Source of the DNA: Pagrus major
Taxonomy: Eukaryota > Chordata > Actinopteri > Spariformes > Sparidae
Direction of reading: 5' to 3'
NCBI RefSeq assembly: GCF_040436345.1
Contig: NC_133230.1
Location: 3,431,297 to 3,495,296, forward strand
DNA length: 64,000 nucleotides
A program made the position numbers and the translations under genes. Shown in pieces: positions 24,701 through 36,506 of this stretch. The notes below the pieces were generated by a model. The model was not told where the DNA came from, searched no databases, and was given only the letters and a program-made list of their open reading frames with translations. The first letter of the stretch is position 1, and each line of letters opens with the position of its first letter.

Positions 24701-25695
24701 TTAAAGAGACATTTTCCCTCGAATAAAACATCATTTGGATTAAAATTGTAGATTTATTTATTCAGACACATTAAGCTCAATCAGTTTTTGTACTAAAAAC
24801 TACGTTTGCTGAAACACTTTTAGTAAAAATGGCTGCTGCTGTCACTCTCGCCAAGTCCACCAGACTCCATTTACAAAAACAGTAATTTTATCATCTTTAG
24901 ACACTTCAAATGCTGCAGAAACAAAATAAAAGTCAGAAAAAAACTGTTCCAACAATCACCAACTCTCGTTTTTATCAAATTTAATCATTAATTAACGCAT
25001 CCAACCTCCATCATGTTCCTCTACCAGTGTTGTCAACTGAGTGTTTTTATATTATGAGTGGAGTTGGTGATTGCTGGAAAAGACTAAAAAAGTTGTTTTT
25101 GGTGAGTTTTATTGTTTTCCTAAGTTTGGATAGGTGTGTTTTATGATGATAAAATAATTGTTTCTGTAAATGGAGTCTGGTTGCCATTTAGGATTACATT
25201 GCAGCATTTGTCATGACTAAAACCTCTGTACCAAGTAGTCATTAACACATCAAAATATCTAAGACATAAGCCCAAAATTTAGTAATTCAATCCAATCAAC
25301 CTTTATTGATTGTCCATGAGACAAAATACTGAAACTCACCAGATAAGAAATAATTTAGAAATTGTCTAAATGTCCTTAACTGCAGAGGGTAGAATTAATA
25401 CGTAAAGCACTAAGTCAGATGTTTGGGCTTGAGCTTACTCTTTACTAATAAAGTCTACAGGAGAACTTGGTGTACAACGTCAGACACTGGCGGTAACGTG
25501 TGCTCGTCTTTGTGCTCCTCAGAGCATTACTCGACGATTACGCTGACGTTCTTGGACCGGAGCAGCGAGACGGAGCTGAAGGTGGAGTGTCGAGGCGTCC
25601 CGGACAACGAGGAGGAGCGGACGAAAGAGGGCTGGAAGAGATACTACTTCGAGGCTATTAAACAGACTTTTGGCTACGGAGCGCGACTCTTCTGA
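21739..25695 (+). CDS. ahsa1: Activator of Hsp90 ATPase 1 (Aha1 co-chaperone)
   Basis: Aha1 binds Hsp90 in the cytosol and stimulates its ATPase. Nine exons join in frame: 21739-21818, 22952-23142, 23396-23478, 23565-23682, 23836-23927, 24092-24220, 24352-24453, 24623-24674, 25523-25695. The product is 339 aa; human AHSA1 is 338. The start MAKWGEGDPRWIVEERADAT and the NNWHW motif at 23-27 match the family exactly. The NNRKGKLIFFYEW motif lies in the N-terminal Hsp90-middle-domain-binding module. The C-terminal AHSA1/START-like domain begins near residue 200 and ends with the family C-terminus GYGARLF. The exon 6 acceptor is the weak GGAACAG at 24085-24091, chosen because it alone keeps phase. 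Some stretches (for example LMRTKGAEKIREALG) resemble AHSA2, so a paralog suffix is not assigned. A polyadenylation signal AATAAA is at 25986-25991. It is tail-to-tail with the DRAP1-like gene. Confidence 0.96.
24818..25225. repeat. Long imperfect palindrome (foldback element) in ahsa1 intron 8
   Basis: The left arm (core 24859-24894, CCAGACTCCATTTACA) is matched in reverse complement by the right arm (core 25144-25183, TGTAAATGGAGTCTGG). An inner pair, GTTCCAACAATCACCAACTC (24946-24965) and GAGTTGGTGATTGCTGGAA (25061-25079), continues the palindrome. This fits a foldback or MITE-type insertion of about 400 bp. Edges are approximate. Confidence 0.7.
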
Positions 25696-25985
25696 AGACG
25701 GCGTACCGTAGCACTGTTTTCATTTCCGTTCTGAATTTTTAAGAAAACTTGTCCTTCAACCTGTCCGGCACGACGAGTCCCCGCTGTAAACTCATAACAC
25801 GAGTTAACGAAAGAGACCGACGAGGCGAAGGCCGATCAGTCACCCGTGTGTGTGTGTGTACGTGTAAATGTTTTAATTTCTGAACATATTTAAATCTAGA
25901 TTTCTCCCTGTCAGTATTCGGGTCAGTTGTTCAAAGGAGCGTAAATGGACTGTGCCTTTGGGACTCTGAATGGAAAAAAGGATTG

Positions 25986-25991
25986 AATAAA
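25986..25991 (+). terminator. ahsa1 polyadenylation signal
   Basis: Canonical AATAAA about 290 bases after the ahsa1 stop codon; the first clear signal downstream. Confidence 0.6.
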
Positions 25992-26583
25992 GTAAACGAC
26001 ATATTGAACCACTAATGAAAAATTGGCCTCCACGTCTATAAATATGTAATTACTGCAAGAGTTAAAATAAATGTTTGTTTTGTTTGGTTTTGAAAAAAAT
26101 ACAATGTTGATTTGAAAATGATTTGTTTGTTTTGTTTTTTTACTTATTTTACTCTTTTCAACTGTAACTGTAGTGACGATGCATGTTTCATTTATCGAAC
26201 TGTCGGAGAGAAGAAAAGACGACTGGATCTGAACTTTACTCACGAAGTCTGTCACTTATAGCTAAACCGTACCGAACCTTCAGCTGTTTCATTACCAGTC
26301 CGGCTCGGTCTGCGTGATCGGATCAGCTCGGACCTTCAGCAGGAACGCAAACGTTTGTCGATGTTGGAACAGGGGAACAGTTTCGACCTTATGCAGGTAG
26401 CTAGCGTAGCAACTTCAGAGAGACGTTTTTGCTATATTTGGCTTCATAATGTGCATTTCCAGTAAAAAAAAAAAAAGTTTTCAGAATAAAAATGGCATCT
26501 ATTTATTCATCATTTCATCCTTTCACGATGTAAAAAGATGAGTTGGTTGGAATAAACCAATCCCTGTATGCTCTTGATTTGTT

Positions 26584-26589
26584 TTTATT
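26584..26589 (-). terminator. Candidate polyadenylation signal of the DRAP1-like gene
   Basis: AATAAA on the minus strand, about 525 bases after the DRAP1-like stop. Other minus-strand signals are nearby, so the site used is uncertain. Confidence 0.35.
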
Positions 26590-27113
26590 CATGTGAGCAC
26601 ATCGTTTGACTTCTTCACATTAAATCTGCCAATCACACAAACTTTTTTATGTACAGTTCGATTACATTTCATACGGTTAACTGTCTTTAAAACATTAATT
26701 TACAAGTGCTTTAAAATTTAAATGCTCAAAACAGCAACGCAAAGGCCACTCTCTAGCAAAAAAAAAGCACTTATTTTGGTTTTAAAGGTTTGTGCTGTTA
26801 GATTTCTAACAGATTTATTATCTTACCATGTAAATTGTGACATTATTTATCCAGAGCTTAACATCACATTTATTTTCAGTTCACGACTACAAAACAAAAG
26901 CTTAACAACACAAAAATGCTGTATAATAAACAGGCAAAGGTCTAAAATATGACACAACTTAAATGTTTTTTCCCTAAACAGCTTGTTTAAAGTAAAATGT
27001 TGACCCGTACCAGCACACTTTAAATAAAGATAAACATGTAAACAAAAGTGACGTGATGAAATAACGACGCTGCTCTTAATTCACAGCACGTCCGTCTGGT
27101 TGAAGGTTCGCTG

Positions 27114-29429
27114 TCAGAAGCAGATGTACAGCTCCGACTCCTGGAAGAAACAAAGCAAGTGAGGTTAATTAAGTTATAATAACTGGTTATCAAAAATGTT
27201 CAACAATGCTCCTGTTTACATCTTTTATAAAAGCTGCTTGTTTACTACTCGTTCCTCAGCTCAGACAAATTACATGTCCTCTCCTCCGGCACCGCAAGAC
27301 AAACATATTTTACTCCAGTTGAGGTCAGAGTACGAGAATAGCAACATCTCTACAAGCCTCTTGCAGCTCGGTGTCTGGAGTGTAATGAACATTTCAGCCT
27401 CACGGGGCCGCTGTTGTTACTTCTCTTCACTTGAGGGTTCAATCACCAACACAAACAACCTATTCTGCTGCTAAAGTGCCGCTGAGCAACAGCATCTTGC
27501 TGTTTTAATACACTTTTTGGCCACTTTATTCACGGCGGAGGCGTTTTACTGAGCGTTCTCATGTTGTGACAAACAGAAAGAGATCCTCGTATATAATCTG
27601 TGTATTTGTATCGATGTAAGAAAACAAGAGATCAACGTTTCGCTACAGTGAATGTGTTCAGCTGTCGGACACGTACGCTGGAGATGGAGTCGTTGTCGAG
27701 CGAGTCGAGGCTCGATCGTGGCGCCTTTTCTACCACCTCAGCCGGTTTTTTAACAGAAATGTCGTGCCGTCTGTTCCTGGAGAGAACAACGTTAAAAATA
27801 CTGTGTTTAGGAACAACTTGCAAGTAAAAAGTGTGAATAATATCAACTTGATGATGATGCCTCACTGATAGGAGAGAAAATACTCAACTGAGGACATCAG
27901 GTCACATCAGGTCAATAACTGAGAGGTGTCTACCTGTATAACGGCCACATGCTGATGCCTCTGTTGTCCTTCTGGCCTGCCGTAGACGTGGCTCGCTCCA
28001 CCAGGTCTCTGAGGAAGTCGAAGAGCTTCTCTGACTCGATGCACTGCTTCCTACACAGCGACACGACACAATCATTTAACTCCACGTGTCACTTTTTTAA
28101 ATATAAATGTGACAGAAAAGTCACGGTGGAGCTGTCAGCCTTACTTACATGTGAGCGACAGACACGACGGTGCTGAGCTTCGACTGAGTTATCAGACAGG
28201 TTTTGGTCAGCAGACACTTCAGGAACATCTCCAGAGCCCGAGCTGATCGCTGCAGTTCAGGTTTACTTCTCAGATTTATCTACCACGCTTCAGTTTCAAC
28301 AGATCTCTACAGTCCTTTAATGAAACACAGTCACTGTCGTCCATTTATATGTGACACTTTCCTCCAGGATTACAGCAGAAAACAGACTGCATCACCAACA
28401 GGGAGATTTTAAATACATTTTAATTGAATCATTTATTGTTACAGCTTTTTATTTTGTTTATTATTGCCTCATTTAAAAGTAGCAGTGTATTAAACAGAGT
28501 AGGTGGTGGCTTTTGTTACCTTAGTGAGCTGCAAAACCTGAAAGAAATCTAAAAACTGGAGGGACTACAACTCCCAGCATGCTCAGGAGCCCTTCAGGTT
28601 GGAGCTGGAGGAAAATAGGGAATAGGACTGCTGCACAAACAGGTGGATGAAATGTGAATTAAACGCAGAAACACTTCCTGTAGGCTACATTTACGCGCTC
28701 ACTGATCAGACAAAAGGTGTAAAAGGATACAGATGATCACAGGAACCGCCATCGCAATCCTGCCCACCTCTGCATCCTTCTGCATGATCTTCTTGATGCG
28801 ACTCTGCAGAGAAAAACAAAAGATTTCAACACTTTCAGAGAAATCACACACATGCAAGTGTAGCTGCTGCGTTCAGGCGCAGAAGTAAACTACTGCTTCC
28901 TAGATCTGAGGCCATGCAAGCAACATGTGAACACTTCTAAATGAGCTTAGAAACTAGACATTTTCCCTTGTCATTTACTTTCTAGCTCCCTTTTCCTTTC
29001 TTGCTTTCTACCCTCTTTACTTTACGTCATTTTATACGTCATGTTTGTGATTTTCCAGGTTGAATTTGTGTCGTTAAAACAAGACCAGCGCCGAGAACAT
29101 CACACGTCATGCACTTCTTCTGCTATTGTCTCAATGTTGGTGTGCACAGCTTCAGATTTACTATAAATTGTTAGCTCAGCACCTGTGTTGTCCACACTGA
29201 GAATATCCCGGGTTTAATCCTTGAAAATTATGGCTCATAATCGTGATGTTTCACTACTCTCTCAGATTTCCGACAGCCCCTGAAAGCAGCACCACTCCAT
29301 GCTATCCAGACGCAGCTAGCGTCGCTTCTAGCTCGTTTTATCCGCCTTTAAACAGCTTCAACGCCGCAAAACAAAGTGAAAACTCACCGGGGGGAACCGT
29401 ACATTATATCTCCTCTTCTGTCCGGGCAT
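27114..29429 (-). CDS. DRAP1-like histone-fold corepressor subunit (NC2-alpha family), short form
   Basis: Six exons on the minus strand: 29429-29388, 28803-28731, 28242-28149, 28050-27934, 27776-27677, 27140-27114. They join with compatible phases into 150 aa. Residues 8-90 follow DRAP1/NC2-alpha closely (YNVRFPPSRIKKIMQKDAE, AVPVIISRALEMF, HMKQCIESEKLFDFLRDLVE), the histone fold that pairs with DR1 (NC2-beta) to block TFIIA/TFIIB on TBP-DNA. After residue 90 it differs: the usual long Gly/Ser/acid-rich and Pro-rich tail of DRAP1 (human protein about 205 aa) is replaced by about 60 residues with KKPAEVVEKAPRSSLDSLDN and the end SSESELYICF. Exon 3 uses the acceptor GCGATCAG, the only one keeping phase. 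CHRAC1 and NF-YC are other histone-fold options but match less well. It probably is a diverged DRAP1 paralog. Tail-to-tail with ahsa1; head-to-head with the lipase gene about 1.1 kb away. Confidence 0.85.
28564..28582 (+). promoter_or_regulatory. ZNF143-type motif
   Basis: ACTACAACTCCCAGCATGC matches the long ZNF143/SBS consensus seen at vertebrate promoters and loop anchors. It lies in intron 2 of the DRAP1-like gene, not at a recognised promoter. Some copies of this motif in genomes ride on repeats. Confidence 0.55.
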
Positions 29430-30516
29430 TTTACTCGCTTTAATCCGCGCGGATCGATCACATTTTTCATGTTTTTACCGCAAAGCGCCGCCGAGTCCAT
29501 TTGTTTACCTTCAGCAGGAACTAACCTGAAAAACTAACACCTGAAGGCAACACCCCGTGACCCCAATAATGACGTCATGACCCCCGCAATTTCCTCTTGT
29601 TGTTAATAAAAAGTAATAAATTACAATCAAATCAAAGGAAACTAAAGTTTTAAAATGATTTGTCTTTCTTGTATTTTAAATTTAATATAACCGTCTTTGA
29701 ATTAAACTGTTAGAGTATTAATTAGTAACTCAAATGAGTTAATTAGATGGCTTAAAGCCTTTAAAAGAAATCTTAAATACTGCCCTCTATATGTGAATTA
29801 AGTTAGTGTTGTACACTGATTAACAAATTAAACTCACATCAAACTTTTTTGCAACTAGTTGATTTTATAGATAGAGATTAAAATATGCTTTTTTGGGGTT
29901 ATTTGACAAGTATCTGCCAGTTTAAGGGCAATTTCTGTTGCATTTTTGCATCTTTTGTCTTGTTTTAACTTTAGTTAAACGATTAAAACTGTTCTTAACT
30001 TCAGCTTGATCTGGTCTTGCTCTGACATTTTTGGGGATTTTGCCTTCTGAATATGTTGCGTTAGCTTTGTCTGTCTCATTATTATAACTGAAGACTGGAT
30101 AAAAAGATGATATAGGTGGATTACAGATAGTTTTCTGGACTTCATTTGTCAGGAGCAACACACAGTGACATCAATGTGATGTTGTCTGCAATCTGGGGAA
30201 GAAAAAAATGTAAAAAGTCAGATGGTATCTTTTGTTTTTTCTATATTAAATCTTCAAATTTAAGCACATTAATCTGATTGTGTTGAAATCGTTACAACAC
30301 GGACGTTTTAATCTGGACCTGCTTGTTATTACCAGTTGATTACCTGCAGTAAATCGCTCCGTGCTGAGAGCTCTGGTTGCACTAATGACTACAAAGGTCA
30401 AAGATAAGGTTGATCAGTGTTCATTAAAGAGGTTTTATGACACCAATAAAGCTTCGAAAACCAGCTCAGCGACTCTTTATTGTTATTTCTTTGTCTTTTC
30501 GTTGTGGAGCGACAAC
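29430..30516. promoter_or_regulatory. Shared upstream region of the DRAP1-like and PLB1-like genes
   Basis: About 1.1 kb separates the two divergent start codons. The side next to the DRAP1-like gene is moderately CpG-rich (29430-29510); the remainder is AT-rich with no clear element. No TATA box can be assigned with confidence. Confidence 0.4.
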
Positions 30517-33500
30517 ATGTTGTCCTGCGTGCTGCTCGCTGTCTGTATATTTGCCTCCTGTCATGTGGACGGTAAGAGTTAAAATATATCAACATGGACG
30601 GATGTGAGTAGTTTGTATTTTCCTCGACTGTGTGTATTTACAGAAAATTCCCCTTTTTAATTTGTTGTTTTACATGGTGGCTCTGAACCAGTCTGTCTGC
30701 TGGAGCAAACGTTATAATCAATATATTTATAATTCCTCTTCTCTCTTGCAGGCAACATAGTAAAGTTAGAAGAAGGAGATTTCAGTCAGGTATCGTCTCC
30801 ATCTATCTGAAACATTCAACACACGATCATCCTTTAAAAGACACACCACTAACCCTAACCCTGTCACACTGTCAGACAACAAACAGGCCTCCAGTCACTT
30901 TAAACACAACTCTACATAAACAGACATCCACTCTGTGAGCGTTAACAGTGTGAATATCCTGCAGGATCTTCTGGGAACAGATTTCCTCCAGCGTCGTCTG
31001 CATCCTGCGTTCAGCTGCCCCGATATGAGCCCGTCTCCCACCGTCCCCACCTCAGGTCAGTGCCACCTAAGTCCTGAAGTACATTTACTACAACTACTGT
31101 GAGTAAGTATTTCCATTTTCTGCTTATTTATACTTCTACTCCACTACTTTCAAGAGACACATGTTGCCCCTTTTCTTTACAGCACTCTGTTTATTTAAGA
31201 GCTACAGTGACAATTTCTGTATCTGTTCTCTGTACAGATGTTTTCTATTCATGTTTTCCCAGTAGTGGATTGTAACTAAGTACATTTACAAGTACTTTAT
31301 TGAAGTAAAACTTACTCTATTCTACTTTACTTGAGTATTTTTATCTAATGCTACATTATACTTCTACTCCACTACAGTTTGGAGGCAAATGTTCAGATTT
31401 TTCCTGAATTTATTTGACGTTACTTTGTAGATTCAGATTGTTTGTACAAAACATAAATTAACTAATAAATTATGATGTTTTATTATAAATTAAGATACCC
31501 AGCAGTATATAAAATAGTTAGCTGCTACATTAAAGTGATTATAATTCACTAATATAACATGATGTATATTAAACCTTTCTAATGTTTCTCAAGTGAGATT
31601 GCAGGACTTTTACTTGTAACAGAGTATTTCTACACTGTGGTACTGCTACTTTTAGTACTTCTTCCACCACTGCCAGTAAGCAGTTTGGTCCAAAATACCT
31701 TTTTAAATCCTTGATCCTCCTTTTTTAAAATAGCTTAAGAAAAGGTTATGAAGTAAGAAACACAGCTCCACTTCCTCTGCGTCACGTGTTCATTTTTATT
31801 CTGACTCCTCGATTGTTTTTTGTTTGTTCCAGTTGAATTCGTCAAAGCTGCAGACGTGAAAGTCATCGCCGCACTGGGCGACTCTTTAACCGTGAGTCGC
31901 GTGGTGCAAAACACAGAAATATCTACAAATGGATTCATCGTTGATAATTTTACAGCTTGTGATGGAAGACACGAAGCGATGAAACATTTTCTAACGGTGT
32001 TTCTCTTCTGTGTGTTTTTATTGCAGACGGCTATCGGTGCCAACGGTTCAACGATTCTCGCGATACCTTTTGAATTTCGGCAGGTGTCCTGGAGGTAAAT
32101 CAACACTGCAGCACAAATCCAGGCTGCATTTGAAATAATCTTGTTTTTTGAATAAACTCTACAACAAATCAAGACCTCCAACTCTCACTGGTCATCAGTG
32201 TCAAAGGTTATCGGAGATATTTGATACCAATCTGCTCACAAAGCTGCTATTTGTTTTTCAACAGTGCTTTAAAACTCACTGACCTGATTTCACTTTATCT
32301 TATCTTGACGGTTACATTATACATGTTGTTGTTGTTATGTAATGTTATTTTCATATAGTGAAGTTTATATTATGATTTATGTCGTTGTTGATGTAAACTT
32401 TCTCCTCTTCTGTGTGCAGCATCGGAGGATATGGCACTTTTCAAAATGTCATAACGCTGGCAAGTAAGTCAGCAAAAATAATCTCATTTATGTGTTTGAA
32501 GCCAAAACACCACAGCTGTGATTTCTTCCAAGAAACATCTTTGCCATGAATATGAGAGCTATCAGTTGACAAAATCACTTTATCCTCTCTGCTTTTATTA
32601 AAGAAACGTTTGCTCGTCTTTTTGTCCAGATATTTTTAAACTCTTCAATCCCAAACTGATGTTTCCTTCACCTGTGATGACGCTGCACGGCACCGCAACA
32701 ACCGTCAACAAGACCGGCTTCAACTTCGCCGTCACCGGACACAACACACTGTAAGACTCTCTCACTTTATGTTATGTCCTGAATATTATTGGATGGTGAG
32801 CTGTGTCAAGTTTCAAATAACTGGGGGAATATTTGGACATTTTTGGTGTATTAAAATGTAAAATAACGGTGTGTAGCTTTAAGCTGCACAATCATTTTCA
32901 TCTTGCAGCTGCAGGAGGCAAAATGTTCTCCCTTCGGTTTAAAGATCAACATAATTACAGCTGCTAATTACTTAATAATCACATGATAATGTTTTATTGA
33001 TGTCAGCGTTACTGGTGAGTCACTGCGTTTATCTGTTCTTCTGCAGAAACGTCTCAGATCAGATTACAACCATGATCGACACGTTCAAGTCTTATCCAGT
33101 AAGACTCAGCGTTCGTCATTCTGATCATTAGATGATAAATAATCTTAATTTTGTTCATCAAACTCAGCCCGAGCTTCTTCTTTTTTCAGGGCCTGAACTT
33201 CCAGGAGGACTGGAAGGTGGTGACGATGCTGATCGGCATGAACGACATCTGTGATTACTGCAAAAACAAAGTAAGAGTGTTTGTTTCCCGGAAAGTTTGA
33301 GGAGGAATGAAAACTGAGACGTGCTGTGAAAAGTACCCAAATGTCATAATCAAGTAAAAGTATCTGATATAAATTAATTTAAAAGTAAAAGGCTCGTAGG
33401 TTTTTCTTTCCAGTAGCTGAAAATCTTGTTCTTACTTCACCGTGATGTTTGACTTTTGTCTGCTGGGTGTGGTTACAAGTGCATCAAAAAAGACATCAAA

Positions 33501-35763
33501 CCACACCCAGCAGTGATGTTAGGTGTGGTCAGAGGTGAAACTTAAAACCAGGGAGGGCAGAGAAACACTGCTTACCTTCTTGATATGAAGTTACTCTTCA
33601 AAGTTGATGTATGTCACGCTAAATAAATGAAAAGTATTCAGTGTTTTCCTCATGGTTTGATTACGTGATTATCACGGGAAAGAAAAACAAGCCGTTGTCT
33701 TCCAGCAGAAGAAAGTATACAGGATGTATAAACGTGCAAAGAAATGTTTAAACACTGAACATTTCGATGAAAATAATTAAAAAGAGAGCAAAAAATGTCT
33801 AAATCTGATCTTCTGAGTCTCTCCACAGGAGATGTTCTCCCCCGACAGCTTCATCCACTACATGACTGCAGCTCTGGACATGATGATGAACGAGGTGAGA
33901 TTTTATCCGTCAAAGATGATGAGCCCAGGTGTGCACAGGTGTGACAGTAAACAGCAGTTGAGCTTCTCCTTTAAGCTCCATTTCTTTCTCTTTTTGTGTA
34001 AACGTACTGGAAATCCGTCACTCGTCAGCCTGTGGCTAAAAATAGAGCAAATACAGAGAGTTTAACTCTTCTTACACAACGTAGCAACTGTTCATTCAGC
34101 AGTCTCAGAGATAAAAATCACATGAAGTTCTTGCGTAAGCCGTGAATGTATTGTTCAGGCTTTTTATTGACCGTTCCCTCGTCCGTACGAACAGTTTCTT
34201 CACGCTCTCCTTCCCTTTTGCTTTCTGGGAACAGTTTGTTCACTTCTCCACTGTGATAACCGAAAGTGTGAAGTCTGAGAGAGGATGTGGAGAACATTAA
34301 AAGCCACACTCTTCGGTCTTCAGACATGATTTGAGTCGTGTTATCCTCTGGTTTCAGATCCCCAGGACGATCGTAAACGTGGTGCAGATTCTCCCCATGA
34401 AGGCTCTCAGGGAAGTTCAGAGCCCGGTGCTCGGCTGCAATCTGCAAAGGTCACCTGAGCAGTTTCTTCTTTTGCTTTCTAGACCTCTCACACCTTGTTT
34501 TAGGATAAATACTTCTTTGTCATGACAAGTAAAAACGTGAATATTAGGTTTAGATTCTTGCCAAACTATTGTTTTACTTCCTAAAATTATCTTTGACCAG
34601 CACGTATGCAGTGCGCTGACTAAACAGGGGTTTCATATTTCCTTGTATCAGATAGCTGCTCTGATAATCTGTTAATTTGATAACCTGATAATCCAATAGA
34701 GTAATAATCTGATAACGCGCTCACAGGAGTTTCTGCTCTTGCCTCGTTCAACCTGAAGAAGGATCCCCTGAACTGGAGGAGCTGGTTGAGATTAACTACG
34801 AATTCCAGGTGAGAAAGGTCATCACCAACCGCACGGTGTCGGACGAGTTCAGGTTTCAGTAAAGAAAGAAGAGTCAAGAAAAAACTGCACAATCACGATT
34901 TAACTTCCCTTCTTTACAGAGGAGATTAAAGAAGCTTCTGGACAGCGATCGTTTCTTCAAGAAGGACTTTGCTGCTGTTCTGCAACCTTATTTAGAGATC
35001 GCACAGCCACCGAGACTCCCTGTGAGTCTCTAACACAACTAACACGTACTTTTGTTCCCCTTCCTTCAGTTGTATGTCACATTTCAAGCAAAACAACATG
35101 AACATTCACTCCAAAGTGTATAAATATGTCGACAAACCCATAAAAATAAGTTATTATTTCTGCAAATTCAGGACGGGAAAATCGACGTGAGCTTCTTCAC
35201 AGCAGATTGTTTCCACTTCACTGTTAAAGGACACGAGGAGCTGGCGAAGGGACTGTGGAACAACATGGTGAAGTTTAATGTCGTCATGACTCATGTTTGG
35301 AAAGCTGTTAAAGATGGTTTTAGTTTGGTTTAAGTACGGATGTAATCTCTAGCTAAACAGCAGGTTGATAAGACCAGTTTATTGATGTTTGCAGCAGTAG
35401 TTTGAATAAAAAGTGACTTCATGTGGTTTGGATTTCATCATAACTCATGACGCTGAGCTTCACGTGTTTCCTCAGTTCCAGCCTGAAGGAGGTAAAGAGA
35501 TGATAGAGACGTTTTCAGAGCCGATAAACCTCATCTGCCCGACGGAGGTACAACATGGCCGACGTGTTGAAGATTTTCATGATTGTGTTTGTAGATAATA
35601 AAACTCCTTAAACGTGTTTTTTCTCATACTTCTTCTGCAGGAGCATCCTTACATCTACACCAGACCACGAGTTACCGGCAGATCGTCTGCACCGCTGATG
35701 AAAGATTTCTCCCTGAACACGTTGATGCTGATGTTTCTGTTTTCTGGGTTTAATTATCTGTAG
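30517..35763 (+). CDS. plb1: Phospholipase B1-like GDSL lipase, single catalytic repeat
   Basis: Sixteen exons join in frame to 413 aa: 30517-30571, 30752-30789, 30965-31055, 31833-31891, 32027-32094, 32420-32463, 32630-32750, 33047-33098, 33190-33270, 33829-33894, 34358-34449, 34727-34808, 34920-35021, 35172-35267, 35476-35547, 35641-35763. PLB1 enzymes cleave acyl chains from phospholipids at cell surfaces. Residues 1-15 ([15 protein letters not shown]) form a signal peptide. The GDSL block is ALGDSLT with Ser79 as nucleophile; SIGGYG supplies the Gly block; IGMNDIC carries oxyanion Asn194; TADCFHF carries the Asp329/His332 pair. NKT and NVS sequons fit secretion. Human PLB1 has four tandem repeats and a transmembrane anchor, whereas this gene has one repeat and ends in [16 protein letters not shown] with no cytoplasmic tail, resembling a GPI-attachment signal. 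A polyadenylation signal is at 36029-36034. Paralog naming is uncertain. Confidence 0.92.
31075..31680. repeat. Dispersed teleost 'AAGTAC' repeat in the lipase intron 3
   Basis: Copies of the motif family 'AGTACTTTATTGAAGTAAAAC', 'TTACTTGAGTATTTTTATCT' and 'ACTTCTACTCCACTAC' fill most of the intron. The same family recurs at about 8450, 17095, 33335, 36180-37380 and 52990 in this window. Confidence 0.65.
33460..33513. repeat. Perfect 15-bp hairpin in lipase intron 9
   Basis: CTGCTGGGTGTGGTT (33460-33474) is exactly complementary to AACCACACCCAGCAG (33499-33513), with a 24-base spacer. It may be the core of a degraded inverted-repeat element or form an RNA stem. Confidence 0.8.
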
Positions 35764-36028
35764 ACAGGGTTGAGGGTCCAAATCTAAAAAATACAACTGT
35801 AACTTCCACAATATTGAGACTGATTGATCAGCTTATGTGTCGATCAAGAGCAGCTAACGATGTCTGTTGGTTGTTGTTATTTAAAAGTGTTGTGGTAAAA
35901 TCCTCAGGCTGCAGATTGTATCTTCAACGACTAAAGAAATAAGATTTTATTGACGATATGTTGTTTTTTGTGCATTAGTGATGATTAGATATTAAAAAAA
36001 TGTTCCTGATGTTTCCAGAAAATTTCAC

Positions 36029-36034
36029 AATAAA
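36029..36034 (+). terminator. Polyadenylation signal of the PLB1-like gene
   Basis: AATAAA about 270 bases after the stop codon, in the first AT-rich block downstream. Confidence 0.55.
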
Positions 36035-36101
36035 ATATTAAAAATGTTTTGACAAAATGAAAGCCCCATCTCATACACCACACCTACATGTTAGGGTTAC
36101 A

Positions 36102-36170
36102 CGATTATTATTATTATTATTATTATTAGTAGTAGTAGTAGTAGTAGAAGTATTAGTAGTATTGTTGTTG
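36102..36170. repeat. TTA/TAG trinucleotide microsatellite
   Basis: An interrupted ATT run changes into TAG units and back. A second, cleaner ATT run of about fifteen units lies at about 36458-36504. Confidence 0.85.
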
Positions 36171-36179
36171 TTATTATAC

Positions 36180-36458
36180 AGTGTTGTTAAAGTGAGTAAA
36201 AGTACCTGAGTACGAGTAAGTCTTAAAGTATCAGACATTAATGAAGAAGAAGAAGAATGTACTATTCTTCTTCTTCTTAGTATTATACTTATACTATTAT
36301 ACTTAGTTACATTCCATCACTGTACTTTTGGTACTTGAAGTACTTTTAATAGTAAGATTTTGAATGTATGACTATATAGTTTATTTTTATACTGTGGTGT
36401 TAGTATTTTCAGCTATTTTCTTCTGTAACCCGCTTTGTAACTTTGGTAAGAAAAGTTG

Positions 36459-36506
<48 letters not shown>

